Counted from the stretch's first letter, positions 1 to 7,397 are shown. The stretch: 34,717 nt of DNA from Alphaproteobacteria bacterium (GCA_017403085.1 JAFQOQ010000032.1:1-34717); one strand, 5' to 3'. Numbers and translations are program-made. Notes: generated by a model from the letters alone, not told the origin.

Positions 1-197
1 AAAAACTTTACATAGAAAAATGGTTAAAAAATGGCGGAAATGTGAGTGGTGTAGCGATTTTTGTTAAAGTGAATTTTGTATTTAATATGATTAACGCTTA
101 TGGACAATTTTACATATACTAGACATAGAAAATTGGTGTACTGGTGAAAGTGGCGGATTTCTGGGGAGTTCGTGTGGAGAAATTCCCCAGCGCTGGT
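1..197. repeat. Element-end repeat, left copy (no gene)
   Basis: This gene-free stretch is an imperfect copy of 6944-7140. Both begin with AAAAACTTTACATAGAAAAA, share the block TTTTGTATTTAAT, carry ACATAT(A/T)CTAGACAT, then GAAAGTGGCGG and GCGCTG, and both run into the same 47-bp tRNA 3' segment. Similarity outside the tRNA part is about 70-75 percent by eye, so these are related but diverged element ends rather than a recent duplication. It probably represents the right end of an element lying mostly upstream of the window. Confidence 0.75.
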
Positions 198-244
198 ATA
201 TCATAATCCTTTGGTCGGGGGTCCGAATCCCTCCGCTGCTACCA
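198..244 (+). repeat. att-like tRNA 3' fragment, copy 1
   Basis: These 47 bp read as the 3' half of a tRNA: anticodon loop with CAT, 3' anticodon stem TCCTT, variable loop TGGTC, T arm GGGGG/CCCTC, acceptor strand CGCTGCT, discriminator A and CCA. The matching 5' half (acceptor AGCAGCG, anticodon stem AAGGA) is absent upstream, so this is not a complete tRNA. It is identical to 7141-7187. Mobile elements that integrate at the 3' end of a tRNA gene leave such direct repeats. The intact tRNA (Met or Ile2 type) is inferred to lie outside the window. Confidence 0.85.
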
Positions 245-288
245 AGACAAACAGCCCCTATTTCGGGCTGTTTTTTATTTTTGTCTTG
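243..288. terminator. Terminator after tRNA fragment 1
   Basis: The stem ACAGCCC/GGGCTGT (251-257 with 265-271) is followed by TTTTTTATTTTT. The flanks CAAGACAA and TTGTCTTG extend the palindrome. It sits directly after the CCA of the tRNA fragment, as expected for a tRNA terminator carried by the element end. Confidence 0.8.
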
Positions 289-390
289 CATTTGTAAATC
301 GCATTTCAGTATAGTTCAATTCAAGGAAGGAAAGGATAACTGTCAGATGTGGTTATTGATCTGACCTTACTCTGGTTTTACAGAGAAACA

Positions 391-425
391 ATGACAAAAA
401 TGGCGACCATCTGGCCGCCGTTTTT
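391..425. terminator. Cargo-bounding hairpin terminator, left copy
   Basis: The stem GGCGACCA/TGGCCGCC, with one A-C mismatch, is followed by T7 on the plus strand and by ATTTTTG on the minus strand, so it can end transcription from either side. It lies 10 bases past the stop codon of the last gene of the minus-strand operon. A 35-bp copy with one mismatch lies at 6514-6548, so the hairpin brackets the whole cargo. Confidence 0.7.
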
Positions 426-434
426 TTGAATGCG

Positions 435-1418
435 TTATTTCTGTTTGCTATTCGCAAGTTGCCGAATGCCCTCAAGATTTGTTTTCACAAATCTTGAATC
501 GTTGTTGAAATATCCTAGCTTAGTAATACCATCGCAAGCCCCATGATAGTCAAAGTAATTGAAAGACCGAATAGCATCAGATTCTGCAGGAAGATAGTGG
601 CCGCTGCTTATTTCAAGATATTTAATAATACCATTGTCAATTACGAAAGAGCCGGCACCGATAATAGGCTTTCCTTTGGAAAGAGATGTGTGTTTTTGGC
701 GTTCTGTATTAACACATGCTTTTAATGAGCCGTCATCGTTTATTACATATATTGTTTCAACGTCTGAACCTGTAGAATATGGAAGACCATCACGATATAC
801 AAAACCATTTTTAATAGTTAGATTATGGGTTGTTTTTAACTCATAATCAACCATCGGAAGCCAGTCCCAAGTTGCTGATGATTCTAACCATACAAAAAAT
901 GGTAATTTAGAACCGCTTTTTTCCCAAATTTTTCTTAGACGACATACATTTAGGCGATGAGATGGGTCAATTATTTCCAGCCAATAATCGCCAAAGAACG
1001 AATTTGTTTCATAATCAAAATATGTTTTTTCAACAACGTTCAATCGTTCTGGATTATCTGATCTGCAATATTCTTGCATAATATCTCGGTCATATAATGG
1101 ATTTTTGGAAGATATTACCTTATTATCTAGCAACCAAATAAGACAACTTAAATGCTTGAATTTTGCTGTACACAATCTTAGGAAATCACGTTTTTCATTA
1201 AAACTTAAACCTTGTATAGAGTCAATACCGTCTTCAAGCAATGCGTGTTTTTGTCTTATTGCGTCTGGGGTTTTGAACTGTGTTGAATGGTATTTTTCAA
1301 AAATTTTGAGGGCATTTGTCCCCTGCTGTCCCAATATGTTGGTCAGTTTCTTTATGGACGGTATATCATAGTATGCCGCACCGTGTGTCAAACTTATATA
1401 ATCATCTATCATGGTCAA
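435..1418 (-). CDS. Unrecognised protein, last gene of island operon
   Basis: This 327-residue protein is not recognised. It has no signal peptide or membrane segment and is rich in aromatic residues (for example TWDWLP near residue 180). A segment near residue 270 reads EISSGHYLP, followed by more aromatic positions. The start is fixed by an ATGA overlap with the stop of the deacetylase gene, and a second ATG two codons on is possible. It is AT-rich like its operon neighbours. As the last of six closely spaced genes it is probably co-expressed with the glycan-type enzymes upstream, but nothing in the sequence shows its reaction. Confidence 0.8.
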   Translation of the reverse strand: MTMIDDYISLTHGAAYYDIPSIKKLTNILGQQGTNALKIFEKYHSTQFKTPDAIRQKHALLEDGIDSIQGLSFNEKRDFLRLCTAKFKHLSCLIWLLDNKVISSKNPLYDRDIMQEYCRSDNPERLNVVEKTYFDYETNSFFGDYWLEIIDPSHRLNVCRLRKIWEKSGSKLPFFVWLESSATWDWLPMVDYELKTTHNLTIKNGFVYRDGLPYSTGSDVETIYVINDDGSLKACVNTERQKHTSLSKGKPIIGAGSFVIDNGIIKYLEISSGHYLPAESDAIRSFNYFDYHGACDGITKLGYFNNDSRFVKTNLEGIRQLANSKQK

Positions 1419-2020
1419 TCAACGTCTGGGTTAAAATCTAGCAGTGCGTTGTCTAACACAGAAATTGTATAATCTTTTAATAGAAAGTCAATTATAAAAG
1501 GTAGAGATTTCAGCATTTCTTTTGGTCTGTCTGGCATCTCGTGTAATTGGTCGCTACCATCGTGAAAGGTTAAAATAGAACCGTTTTGTACGTTGTTTTT
1601 GCAGTTTGTTAAAATTTCTTTTGCGCTGATTCCTGTATAATCATAAGTTCGTGCATCCCCTAAAATAATTGTACGATTATGAAAAAAGTGTTTGTCTGTA
1701 CAATATTTTGGGTCAAAATATGGTGGACGGACAAATTGGCTTTGTATGCCATACTGATTTAGTATTTGTTCGCACTTGTCAAAATCTGCCAAAGAATGAG
1801 AATATGTATGATTACCTATCTTATGACCAGAATTTTTTATTTTACAAAGCAGGTCTGGATATTGTTGGGCGCGTACCCCTAGTATAAAAAATGTTGCTTT
1901 AACTCCAAATTCATCAAGTATTTTTAATACTTGTTCGGTAAAATATGGATTAGGTCCATCATCAAAGGTTAAAAACACTCTTTTTTGGGTTCTGAGGCCA
2001 TGTGATGAAATGCGCAACAT
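1415..2020 (-). CDS. NodB-type polysaccharide deacetylase
   Basis: This 201-residue protein belongs to carbohydrate esterase family 4, which removes N-acetyl groups from GlcNAc-containing glycans in a metal-dependent reaction. The motifs appear in order: TFDDGPN near residue 18 (catalytic Asp and metal Asp), HTYSH near 70 (the two metal His), RPPY near 95, and LTFHDG near 150 (catalytic His). It is close to the bare NodB-homology domain in length, with no signal peptide or membrane anchor, so it appears cytosolic, as NodB is. The start has an AAGGAA ribosome site. It lies 3 bases after the methyltransferase gene and overlaps the next gene by 4. Confidence 0.88.
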   Translation of the reverse strand: MLRISSHGLRTQKRVFLTFDDGPNPYFTEQVLKILDEFGVKATFFILGVRAQQYPDLLCKIKNSGHKIGNHTYSHSLADFDKCEQILNQYGIQSQFVRPPYFDPKYCTDKHFFHNRTIILGDARTYDYTGISAKEILTNCKNNVQNGSILTFHDGSDQLHEMPDRPKEMLKSLPFIIDFLLKDYTISVLDNALLDFNPDVD

Positions 2021-2023
2021 ATT

Positions 2024-2731
2024 TTATTTCCTTAATAACATAAAAAAGTCCATACCAAAGAATTTGATTATAGGCAGTTTGCCAAGCAAAAAGCATGGGT
2101 GTTTATCCATAAATTTATAATTTTGATAAAGCCATGGTATCCATGATAGCCACGCATTATAGTAATCTGCACCACGTAATTTTTCTTTTTTGAATCCTTG
2201 GTGTTTGCATAATCTGTATAATTTCAATGCACTTATATAACTTTCATAGCTGGAATCCAAAGTATGTGTGCCCCATGCGTCCCAATTCTTTTTCGTAAAT
2301 GTTTCATATATAAATTTGACCAGCGCAGAAGCATTCATATGATTTTGTGTGCTTAATATTAAATAACCACCAGGTTTTAATACCCTGTATAGCTCATGCA
2401 CTACTTTTTCTGGCGATTTGCAATGTTCCATTGCCTCTGTGCAAACAACTATATCAAACATATCTGATTGGGTTGTTATTTCTTCCAGATTAGACTTAAA
2501 AAAATTTACATTTTTATGTCGTTGTTTTGCATATTTTAGTGGAATGTCAGATATATCAAATGCTGTAATATTTTTTGAAAAGTGTTTAATTGTGTTCAAA
2601 TTATTACCAATCCCACATGCCGCATCAAGTACAAGGCTATTTTTATTGATGTTTGTACATCTTAAATACTCTTGCAATATCTGTTGTTGCCATGGTGCAG
2701 ATGTGTGTGGAATCAGCTCTTTTTTTAGCAT
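2024..2731 (-). CDS. SAM-dependent methyltransferase
   Basis: This 235-residue class I methyltransferase carries the SAM-binding glycine motif LDAACGIGNN (near residue 35), an acidic residue at the end of strand 2 (AFDIS), the segment FDIVVCTEAMEH (near 90) and VLKPGGYLI (near 115). This pattern is typical of UbiE/COQ5-like small-molecule or sugar methyltransferases. The C-terminal hundred residues are aromatic and basic and may hold the acceptor or sit on the membrane. The gene begins 2 bases after the glycosyltransferase stop, with AAAGGTC as its ribosome site. The substrate is unknown; the company of a GT2 enzyme and a deacetylase suggests a glycan. Confidence 0.85.
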   Translation of the reverse strand: MLKKELIPHTSAPWQQQILQEYLRCTNINKNSLVLDAACGIGNNLNTIKHFSKNITAFDISDIPLKYAKQRHKNVNFFKSNLEEITTQSDMFDIVVCTEAMEHCKSPEKVVHELYRVLKPGGYLILSTQNHMNASALVKFIYETFTKKNWDAWGTHTLDSSYESYISALKLYRLCKHQGFKKEKLRGADYYNAWLSWIPWLYQNYKFMDKHPCFLLGKLPIIKFFGMDFFMLLRK

Positions 2732-2733
2732 GT

Positions 2734-4008
2734 TTATGACCTTTCTGTTTTATATAGTGTAATTCTGCCACATAACTTATACAAAATAATTTTCATTAGT
2801 CCTAAATATGTGCCAAGCCAATCTATCATGTACAATATTGGGGACAGAAAAATTGGAATAATAGCAGATGATACATTTATTTTGGCAATATGTATTTTAT
2901 TGGTATATGCAACAATCATAATAGATGGTATAATAGTTCGTAGTAATAGAGAGCATATTATAATTGACAATATCGTTGTATCGTTTGCCCACAAAGCAAT
3001 GATTATTATAATAAGATGTGCAAGTCCCTCGTTTAACCATCTAAATGTTTTAAATATTGCATAAATAATAAAGGCTAGATTTTTACAGGTTATATGCTTT
3101 ACACCAATTGCTTTCATAGATTTGTAATCTTTTATGAATAAAGAGGTTCCAAAAAACCAAACAGATAATTGTTTTATCAAAATTGTTAGTCTGGGTGCGC
3201 TGTCTACATTCCCAAAATAAGGTATGATTCTGCTGCTAATATTTGCAAAACTGCATAATCTGCCAAATCGCGTGTCTTCAATTAGAGATGGAAATCCATT
3301 AAATTTTTTTAATACACTGCCACGGATAGTAATACCATTGCCAATAAAATGTCTGATTCTAATAGGGTTAAACAATTGTTCTATCATTGGGATTTCGTAC
3401 GCAATAGAAAAGTAGGTTTGCAACAAAGGAAAACTTTTAACCAATGAAAAATTAGATAATTGGTTAAAATTGCGCAACCAAGCAACAGGTTGCTGATATA
3501 CTTGTATGTTGGGAACAATTTGGTCGTTTATGTTGTGTAAATAGTTTTGTGGCACATCAGAGTCCGCATCCAATAACGCAAAAAATATAGAATCTATATT
3601 TTTATAGTTCCTAATTATATTTTTGTATGCGTAATTTAATTGTTCCGCTTTATATCCTTGTGTATATGGATAATGTATTATATGAAAATTATTTGGCATT
3701 TTTAGTGCGTCAAGAATCTCAATTGTATTTTTACCAACGGCTGGTGTCAATTTTTCGCGTTCAGTTGTTATAAAGTAAATATCATATTTATTAGTGGGGT
3801 ATTTTAGTTTTTTTAATTGGTTGTAAAACCGTAAAATGTTTGTTTCTTCATGATAAACAGGACATAACAAAATAAAACGGTTTTTATATGAATTATGATT
3901 TGTTGTACGTCTGTTTTTTATCAAACGCAGGGCATAATAGTATTTGAACAATAAAAACAATGTGTTTATAAGCAATACAACAGATATGATAAATAGCGTT
4001 GTTTGCAT
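2734..4008 (-). CDS. Membrane GT2 glycosyltransferase (NodC/cellulose-synthase-like)
   Basis: This 424-residue protein has one N-terminal membrane segment (about 4-24), a GT-A catalytic domain and three to four C-terminal membrane segments (about 310-410). Visible GT2 features are CPVYHEE near residue 49 (start of the nucleotide-sugar fold), LLDADSD near 145 (DxD metal site), GNGITIRGS near 225, EDTRFG near 245 (catalytic Asp region) and KQLSVWFFG near 280, a degenerate form of the QxxRW motif of processive synthases. Size and layout match NodC and other family 2 polymerases. The activated sugar and product length cannot be read from sequence. It overlaps the upstream kinase gene by one base (TAATG). 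Confidence 0.85.
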   Translation of the reverse strand: MQTTLFIISVVLLINTLFLLFKYYYALRLIKNRRTTNHNSYKNRFILLCPVYHEETNILRFYNQLKKLKYPTNKYDIYFITTEREKLTPAVGKNTIEILDALKMPNNFHIIHYPYTQGYKAEQLNYAYKNIIRNYKNIDSIFFALLDADSDVPQNYLHNINDQIVPNIQVYQQPVAWLRNFNQLSNFSLVKSFPLLQTYFSIAYEIPMIEQLFNPIRIRHFIGNGITIRGSVLKKFNGFPSLIEDTRFGRLCSFANISSRIIPYFGNVDSAPRLTILIKQLSVWFFGTSLFIKDYKSMKAIGVKHITCKNLAFIIYAIFKTFRWLNEGLAHLIIIIIALWANDTTILSIIICSLLLRTIIPSIMIVAYTNKIHIAKINVSSAIIPIFLSPILYMIDWLGTYLGLMKIILYKLCGRITLYKTERS

Positions 4009-4610
4009 TAGTTTATCCCCATAATCCTAAGCATTTGTGTATGAACGTTTTCTGGTGTGTCTTCACCGTTAATTATATGCCAGTTATGCTTTTGTGCATA
4101 TTTACGGTAAAAATCAACCGTTTTGATAAAGAAATCCATATCTTTTATAGGAATCGCAGATTTTTGTTTTTCTCTATCTATATAGCGCAAATAGGCTGTT
4201 TCTGGCGAAACATCTAGCAAAATACTTTTATCTGGCTGTGTGTTTTTAAATGTCAAGTTGTCTAATTTCTGTAAAAACTCATCACCCAATTCAGACAGTT
4301 CACCGAACATTGAATGATATGCTAAAAAAGATACATTCCATCTATCTGCAATTATCAAATCAGTATTATGAAGTGCGTCTGCAACTTCTTTTTGCTGAAT
4401 GCAATACAGAGCCTGGAATAAAAAAGTTATAGCTGTATCGTTATCTGTTAATGTGTAATCGCGAACAAATTTATCAAATATTGATTTTTTATCTTTTTCA
4501 TAGGCGGATGATACCAGACAGGAAATTCCTGAACTGTTGCATTTTTTTAATATTAGGTCGGCCTGTGTGGTTTTTCCTGCGCCGGCAACCCCGTCTATTG
4601 CTACAAACAT
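4008..4610 (-). CDS. dTMP-kinase-like nucleoside monophosphate kinase
   Basis: This 200-residue P-loop kinase resembles thymidylate kinase. It has the Walker A motif GVAGAGKTTQ at residues 8-17, the DRW motif (IIADRW near 90) that positions the nucleotide in TMP kinases, and a lid-like arginine-containing stretch YLRYIDREKQK near 150. Thymidylate kinases phosphorylate dTMP to dTDP. The family also includes kinases of unknown substrate in accessory islands, and this may be one, since the cell needs its own housekeeping tmk. The gene lies 4 bases after the Nudix gene and overlaps the glycosyltransferase start by one base. Its ribosome site is weak, so translation is probably coupled. Confidence 0.8.
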   Translation of the reverse strand: MFVAIDGVAGAGKTTQADLILKKCNSSGISCLVSSAYEKDKKSIFDKFVRDYTLTDNDTAITFLFQALYCIQQKEVADALHNTDLIIADRWNVSFLAYHSMFGELSELGDEFLQKLDNLTFKNTQPDKSILLDVSPETAYLRYIDREKQKSAIPIKDMDFFIKTVDFYRKYAQKHNWHIINGEDTPENVHTQMLRIMGIN

Positions 4611-4614
4611 AACA

Positions 4615-5049
4615 TCACTTTTCTACACTCAATAACTTTGTTTTGGATTCGTACCAATCTGTCAGACCTTTTATTAAGAAATCTGGACGTATGTCCAGTG
4701 ATGACAAATCGGCAATATTATGAAATTTGAATTCTAATTTTTCTTCCTTGGATGCGATTGTATCAGGAGTTTCGGCATTAACCGCGAATAAAATTGTGTA
4801 CTCTTGATGACGTGATGATTCAATATCGCCATAAATGTTTTCAAAAAAACCTATTGGTTCACCGATTGAATAAGTAGAACCAATGGTTTCTTCTTCTAAT
4901 TCGCGCACCAATGCATTAGTTGCGGTTTCGCCAAATTCAACATGACCGCCAGGTAAAAAATACCAGTTTTTACCCTTTACATTAGCCAATAATACTTTGT
5001 CGCCATTGATAATTACCGCACGAGATAAAATTTCAAATTCTTTATTCAT
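4615..5049 (-). CDS. Nudix hydrolase
   Basis: This protein of about 144 residues has a complete Nudix box starting with GGHVEFGETA and ending RELEEE, which matches Gx5Ex7REUxEE and binds the metal used to hydrolyse nucleoside diphosphates linked to another group. The start is placed at 5049: GGGAG precedes that ATG by a proper distance, and the -10 of a strong promoter at 5081-5086 lies inside the longer reading frame that would start at 5094. It is the first gene of the six-gene operon. The substrate is unknown; nucleotide sugars or modified nucleotides would fit the kinase next door. Confidence 0.85.
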   Translation of the reverse strand: MNKEFEILSRAVIINGDKVLLANVKGKNWYFLPGGHVEFGETATNALVRELEEETIGSTYSIGEPIGFFENIYGDIESSRHQEYTILFAVNAETPDTIASKEEKLEFKFHNIADLSSLDIRPDFLIKGLTDWYESKTKLLSVEK

Positions 5050-5080
5050 TATATTCTCCCAGCTTTTCATTGTACAAGGA

Positions 5081-5109
5081 ATTGTATCTTGCAAAAGTTA
5101 AATTGTCAA
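5081..5109 (-). promoter_or_regulatory. Promoter of the six-gene island operon
   Basis: On the minus strand TTGACA (5109-5104) and TACAAT (5086-5081) are separated by 17 bases, a near-consensus sigma-70 promoter. The predicted start is near 5074, giving a 5' leader of about 25 bases before the Nudix ATG at 5049. The neighbouring yegD gene is transcribed the other way from the same 125-base gap. Confidence 0.8.
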
Positions 5110-5173
5110 TTGAACATAATATTGACTTTTGCTTTTTTTATATTATGCTTTTTCTTGACTTAAGGGGATAAAC

Positions 5174-6481
5174 ATGGCTTTTGTTACAGGTATTGATTTT
5201 GGAACTACGAATTCTTCGGCTGCAATATCAAATGGCGGTACACCAAAAATGGTGTCTTTGGAACAGTCTTTTGATACGATACCAACTGCCTTATATTTTC
5301 CAAACAACAAGCCAGGTGTTTATTATGGCCGAGATGCTATGGCGCGTGCCATAGATAATGAATCAATTGCTGGTTATAACGACAAGGAAGAAGATAATGG
5401 TCGTTTTATGCGTAGTATTAAGCGAGCATTAGGAACAAATCTTATGACTAGTGGCACCCTTGTTAAAGGTAAAATGCTTACATTTGATAAAATCATATTG
5501 TATTTTATGCGACACTTGAAAGAAAAAATAGATATGGCAGCTAATGAATCTGTTGAAAGTGTTGTTGTTGGTCGCCCTGTGCATTTCGTAGATAATGACT
5601 TATCAGCAAATCAGCGCGCCCAAGATGAATTGAAAAAAATTGCAACAGATGCCGGTTTCAAAAATATTGAATTTCAGTATGAACCGATTGCCGCAGCATT
5701 TGCTCATGAACGCACATTAAATGAAGAACAATTGGCCGCAGTTATTGATATAGGTGGTGGCACATCTGATTTTACAATTATTAAATTAGGCGGTGATTTA
5801 AAAAATAAGTTTGACCGCAGTGATGATATTCTTGCAAATTCTGGTACTCGTATTGGTGGAAACGACTTTGATAAAAATTTGGCTTTGGCAGAGTTTATGC
5901 CAGAATTTGGCAAAGGAACGCTATACGGTGGACGAACTAAATATGACCCTGTTTTGACAGTTCCCGTAGGACATTTTCACGATTTGTCGGATTGGGGACG
6001 TGTAAATTTGTTATATACATATAAAAACATAAACAACATAAAAAAATGTTTGTGGCAGGCACATGACAAAGAACGTTATGGTCGTTTGTTAGAGGTTATT
6101 GAAAAACAGCTTGGACATAAGGTTTTATCTAGTGTAGAAAAGACGAAAATCCATCTGACCGATAATGATGTGGCACATGTAGTATTAGATTTTCTATCAG
6201 ATAGCCCTAAGTTTGCTGTTCAACGCACAAAATTAGAAGAATCAATAAGTCCATTGATTACAAAAATATCTGACATTGCGAACGATTGCGTAACAATGGC
6301 AGGGATAAAGCCATCTGATGTTCGTTTGGTTGTATTAACTGGTGGTTCTACCGAGGTGCCGTATGTTCGTGAGGTTTTGTGTAGTCTATTCCAAAATGCC
6401 AAAATTTCTGCTGAAAACAAATTGGCAAGTGTTGGATTAGGGCTTACATATGATGCGATGCGTAAGTTTAAGACAAGGTAG
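5174..6481 (+). CDS. yegD: YegD-family Hsp70-like ATPase
   Basis: This 435-residue actin/Hsp70-fold protein has the phosphate-1 loop GIDFGTTNSS at residues 6-15, the connector QYEPIAAAFAHE near 170, the phosphate-2 loop VIDIGGGTSDF near 190 and the adenosine motif VLTGGSTEVP near 390. It is close in length and layout to E. coli YegD (about 450 residues). It has the nucleotide-binding half plus insertions and lacks the peptide-binding and lid domains of DnaK, so it is not a general foldase. The ribosome site AAGGGG precedes the ATG. It diverges from the six-gene operon inside the tRNA-bounded island. Its partner is unknown; related actin-like ATPases occur in mobile and defence clusters. Confidence 0.88.
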   Translation: MAFVTGIDFGTTNSSAAISNGGTPKMVSLEQSFDTIPTALYFPNNKPGVYYGRDAMARAIDNESIAGYNDKEEDNGRFMRSIKRALGTNLMTSGTLVKGKMLTFDKIILYFMRHLKEKIDMAANESVESVVVGRPVHFVDNDLSANQRAQDELKKIATDAGFKNIEFQYEPIAAAFAHERTLNEEQLAAVIDIGGGTSDFTIIKLGGDLKNKFDRSDDILANSGTRIGGNDFDKNLALAEFMPEFGKGTLYGGRTKYDPVLTVPVGHFHDLSDWGRVNLLYTYKNINNIKKCLWQAHDKERYGRLLEVIEKQLGHKVLSSVEKTKIHLTDNDVAHVVLDFLSDSPKFAVQRTKLEESISPLITKISDIANDCVTMAGIKPSDVRLVVLTGGSTEVPYVREVLCSLFQNAKISAENKLASVGLGLTYDAMRKFKTR

Positions 6482-6513
6482 TTCATTCTACTTTCCTTTC
6501 AAGAAATGAAAAG

Positions 6514-6548
6514 ATGACAAAAATGGCGACCATTTGGCCGCCGTTTTT
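6514..6548. terminator. Cargo-bounding hairpin terminator, right copy
   Basis: This is a 35-bp direct copy of 391-425 with one mismatch, in the loop. GGCGACCA/TGGCCGCC forms the stem and a T-rich run follows on the plus strand. It ends the yegD transcript. Confidence 0.72.
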
Positions 6549-6630
6549 ATTTTTATAATTCCTTGTTTTACTCTGTTTTTACACAAAATAATCTGGGACA
6601 TAAAAAACGGAATGTCCAGCGAAATGTTTT

Positions 6631-6828
6631 TTATTTGGTTTCAACCTTATTTGTGGCTAACCATTTATCTACATCACTCTTACGATAACGCACCAGACGG
6701 TCGTTCAAACGAATGTAATTTGGTCCGGTTCCTGAACAGCGATAGGCATATAATGCGGCCTCGGATATTCTTAGATAATTAGACACTTCTTTTGCGGTCA
6801 TCATTTTTTCTAAATCTTTTACTTCCAT
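6631..6828 (-). CDS. AlpA/excisionase-like HTH protein
   Basis: This 65-residue protein matches the HTH_17/AlpA layout: TAKEVSNYLRISEAALYAY forms the recognition helix-turn-helix, then a wing RLVRYRKSDVDKWL. Such proteins act as recombination directionality factors or activate an integrase gene in tRNA-integrating elements. A good ribosome site (AAAGGA) precedes the ATG. It lies between the yegD terminator and the right att copy, and three phased direct repeats lie about 70 bases upstream of its start, which fits a role at the element end. No integrase gene is present in the window. Confidence 0.85.
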   Translation of the reverse strand: MEVKDLEKMMTAKEVSNYLRISEAALYAYRCSGTGPNYIRLNDRLVRYRKSDVDKWLATNKVETK

Positions 6829-6897
6829 GTTTAATCCTTTTGGTTGTTCTACACTATGAATGATAAGGGGAATAAATTGAAAGTCGTGGCAAAAGAT

Positions 6898-6927
6898 TAC
6901 AAAGGTTTACAAAGGGATACAAAAGAG
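6898..6927 (+). repeat. Three phased 10-bp direct repeats
   Basis: TACAAAGG occurs at 6898 and 6908, and TACAAAAG at 6918, with a period of exactly 10 bases, one helical turn. The position between the excisionase-like gene and the att copy suits arm-type integrase or excisionase binding sites. This is inferred from position only. Confidence 0.6.
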
Positions 6928-6943
6928 ATGATGTAATTGTATA

Positions 6944-7140
6944 AAAACTTTACATAGAAAAATGGGTCAAAAATGGCTGAAATGTGGGGTGTGCAGCGGT
7001 TTTTATGTTTAATGATTTTGTATTTAATCTGATTAAGACTTTTGGATTGTTTTACATATTCTAGACATCAACTATTACAAAACAAATGAAAGTGGCGGTT
7101 TTTTGCGGGGTGCGTGTGGGAAAATACTTTGTGCGCTGAA
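6944..7140. repeat. Element-end repeat, right copy (no gene)
   Basis: This diverged copy of bases 1-197 ends at the 47-bp tRNA fragment. Shared blocks are the opening AAAAACTTTACATAG, TTTTGTATTTAAT and CTAGACAT. It carries no credible gene. The reading frames across it are translations of tRNA-derived sequence. Confidence 0.75.
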
Positions 7141-7187
7141 ATATCATAATCCTTTGGTCGGGGGTCCGAATCCCTCCGCTGCTACCA
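7141..7187 (+). repeat. att-like tRNA 3' fragment, copy 2
   Basis: Identical to 198-244 over all 47 bp, from the anticodon loop to CCA. The 5' half of the tRNA is again missing. With copy 1 it defines a 6,943-bp repeat unit. Confidence 0.85.
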
Positions 7188-7196
7188 GAATAAACA

Positions 7197-7220
7197 AACG
7201 ACCCGATGGGTCGTTTTTTT
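7197..7220. terminator. Terminator after tRNA fragment 2
   Basis: The stem AACGACCC/GGGTCGTT with loop GAT is followed by a T run. Flanking CAGAATAAA and TTTATTCTG extend the palindrome. The sequence differs completely from the terminator behind copy 1, so each tRNA fragment has its own downstream terminator. Confidence 0.85.
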
Positions 7221-7342
7221 ATTCTGTGCGTCGGGGTGGTGATGGACACCCAGATGGGGGTCCGACCCGCAGGCAAAAGGCAGACGGGCGGATGCCGGTT
7301 CGCAACGCGAATTTGCCCAGGGGAATGAAGCGCAGCGGAATC

Positions 7343-7361
7343 AATCCCTCCGCTGCTACCA
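7343..7361 (+). repeat. att-like tRNA 3' remnant, copy 3
   Basis: The 19 bases AATCCCTCCGCTGCTACCA repeat the T-stem/acceptor/CCA part of copies 1 and 2. The 155 bases before it (7188-7342) hold the terminator above and a GC-rich stretch with no gene, perhaps the collapsed remains of another insertion. Confidence 0.7.
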
Positions 7362-7368
7362 AAATTCA

Positions 7369-7396
7369 AACCGCCCATGTAGCGGTTTTAATTTTT
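7369..7396. terminator. Terminator after tRNA remnant 3
   Basis: The stem AACCGC/GCGGTT (7369-7374 with 7382-7387) is followed by TTAATTTTT. It lies 7 bases past the CCA of remnant 3. Confidence 0.7.
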
Positions 7397-7397
7397 G

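Noticed and set aside
198-244. A complete tRNA gene at the first att copy
   Set aside because: The 5' acceptor strand, D arm and 5' anticodon stem are missing in the preceding 100 bases.
91-291. Minus-strand reading frame containing SSGGIRTPDQRIMI, and similar frames at 7061-7378
   Set aside because: This is the translation of the tRNA 3' fragments and terminators, a common false protein; the DNA is explained by the att repeats.
2734-4008. Calling the GT2 enzyme NodC and the operon a Nod-factor locus
   Set aside because: No acyltransferase is present and the QxxRW motif is degenerate; similarity of size and gene set alone is not enough.
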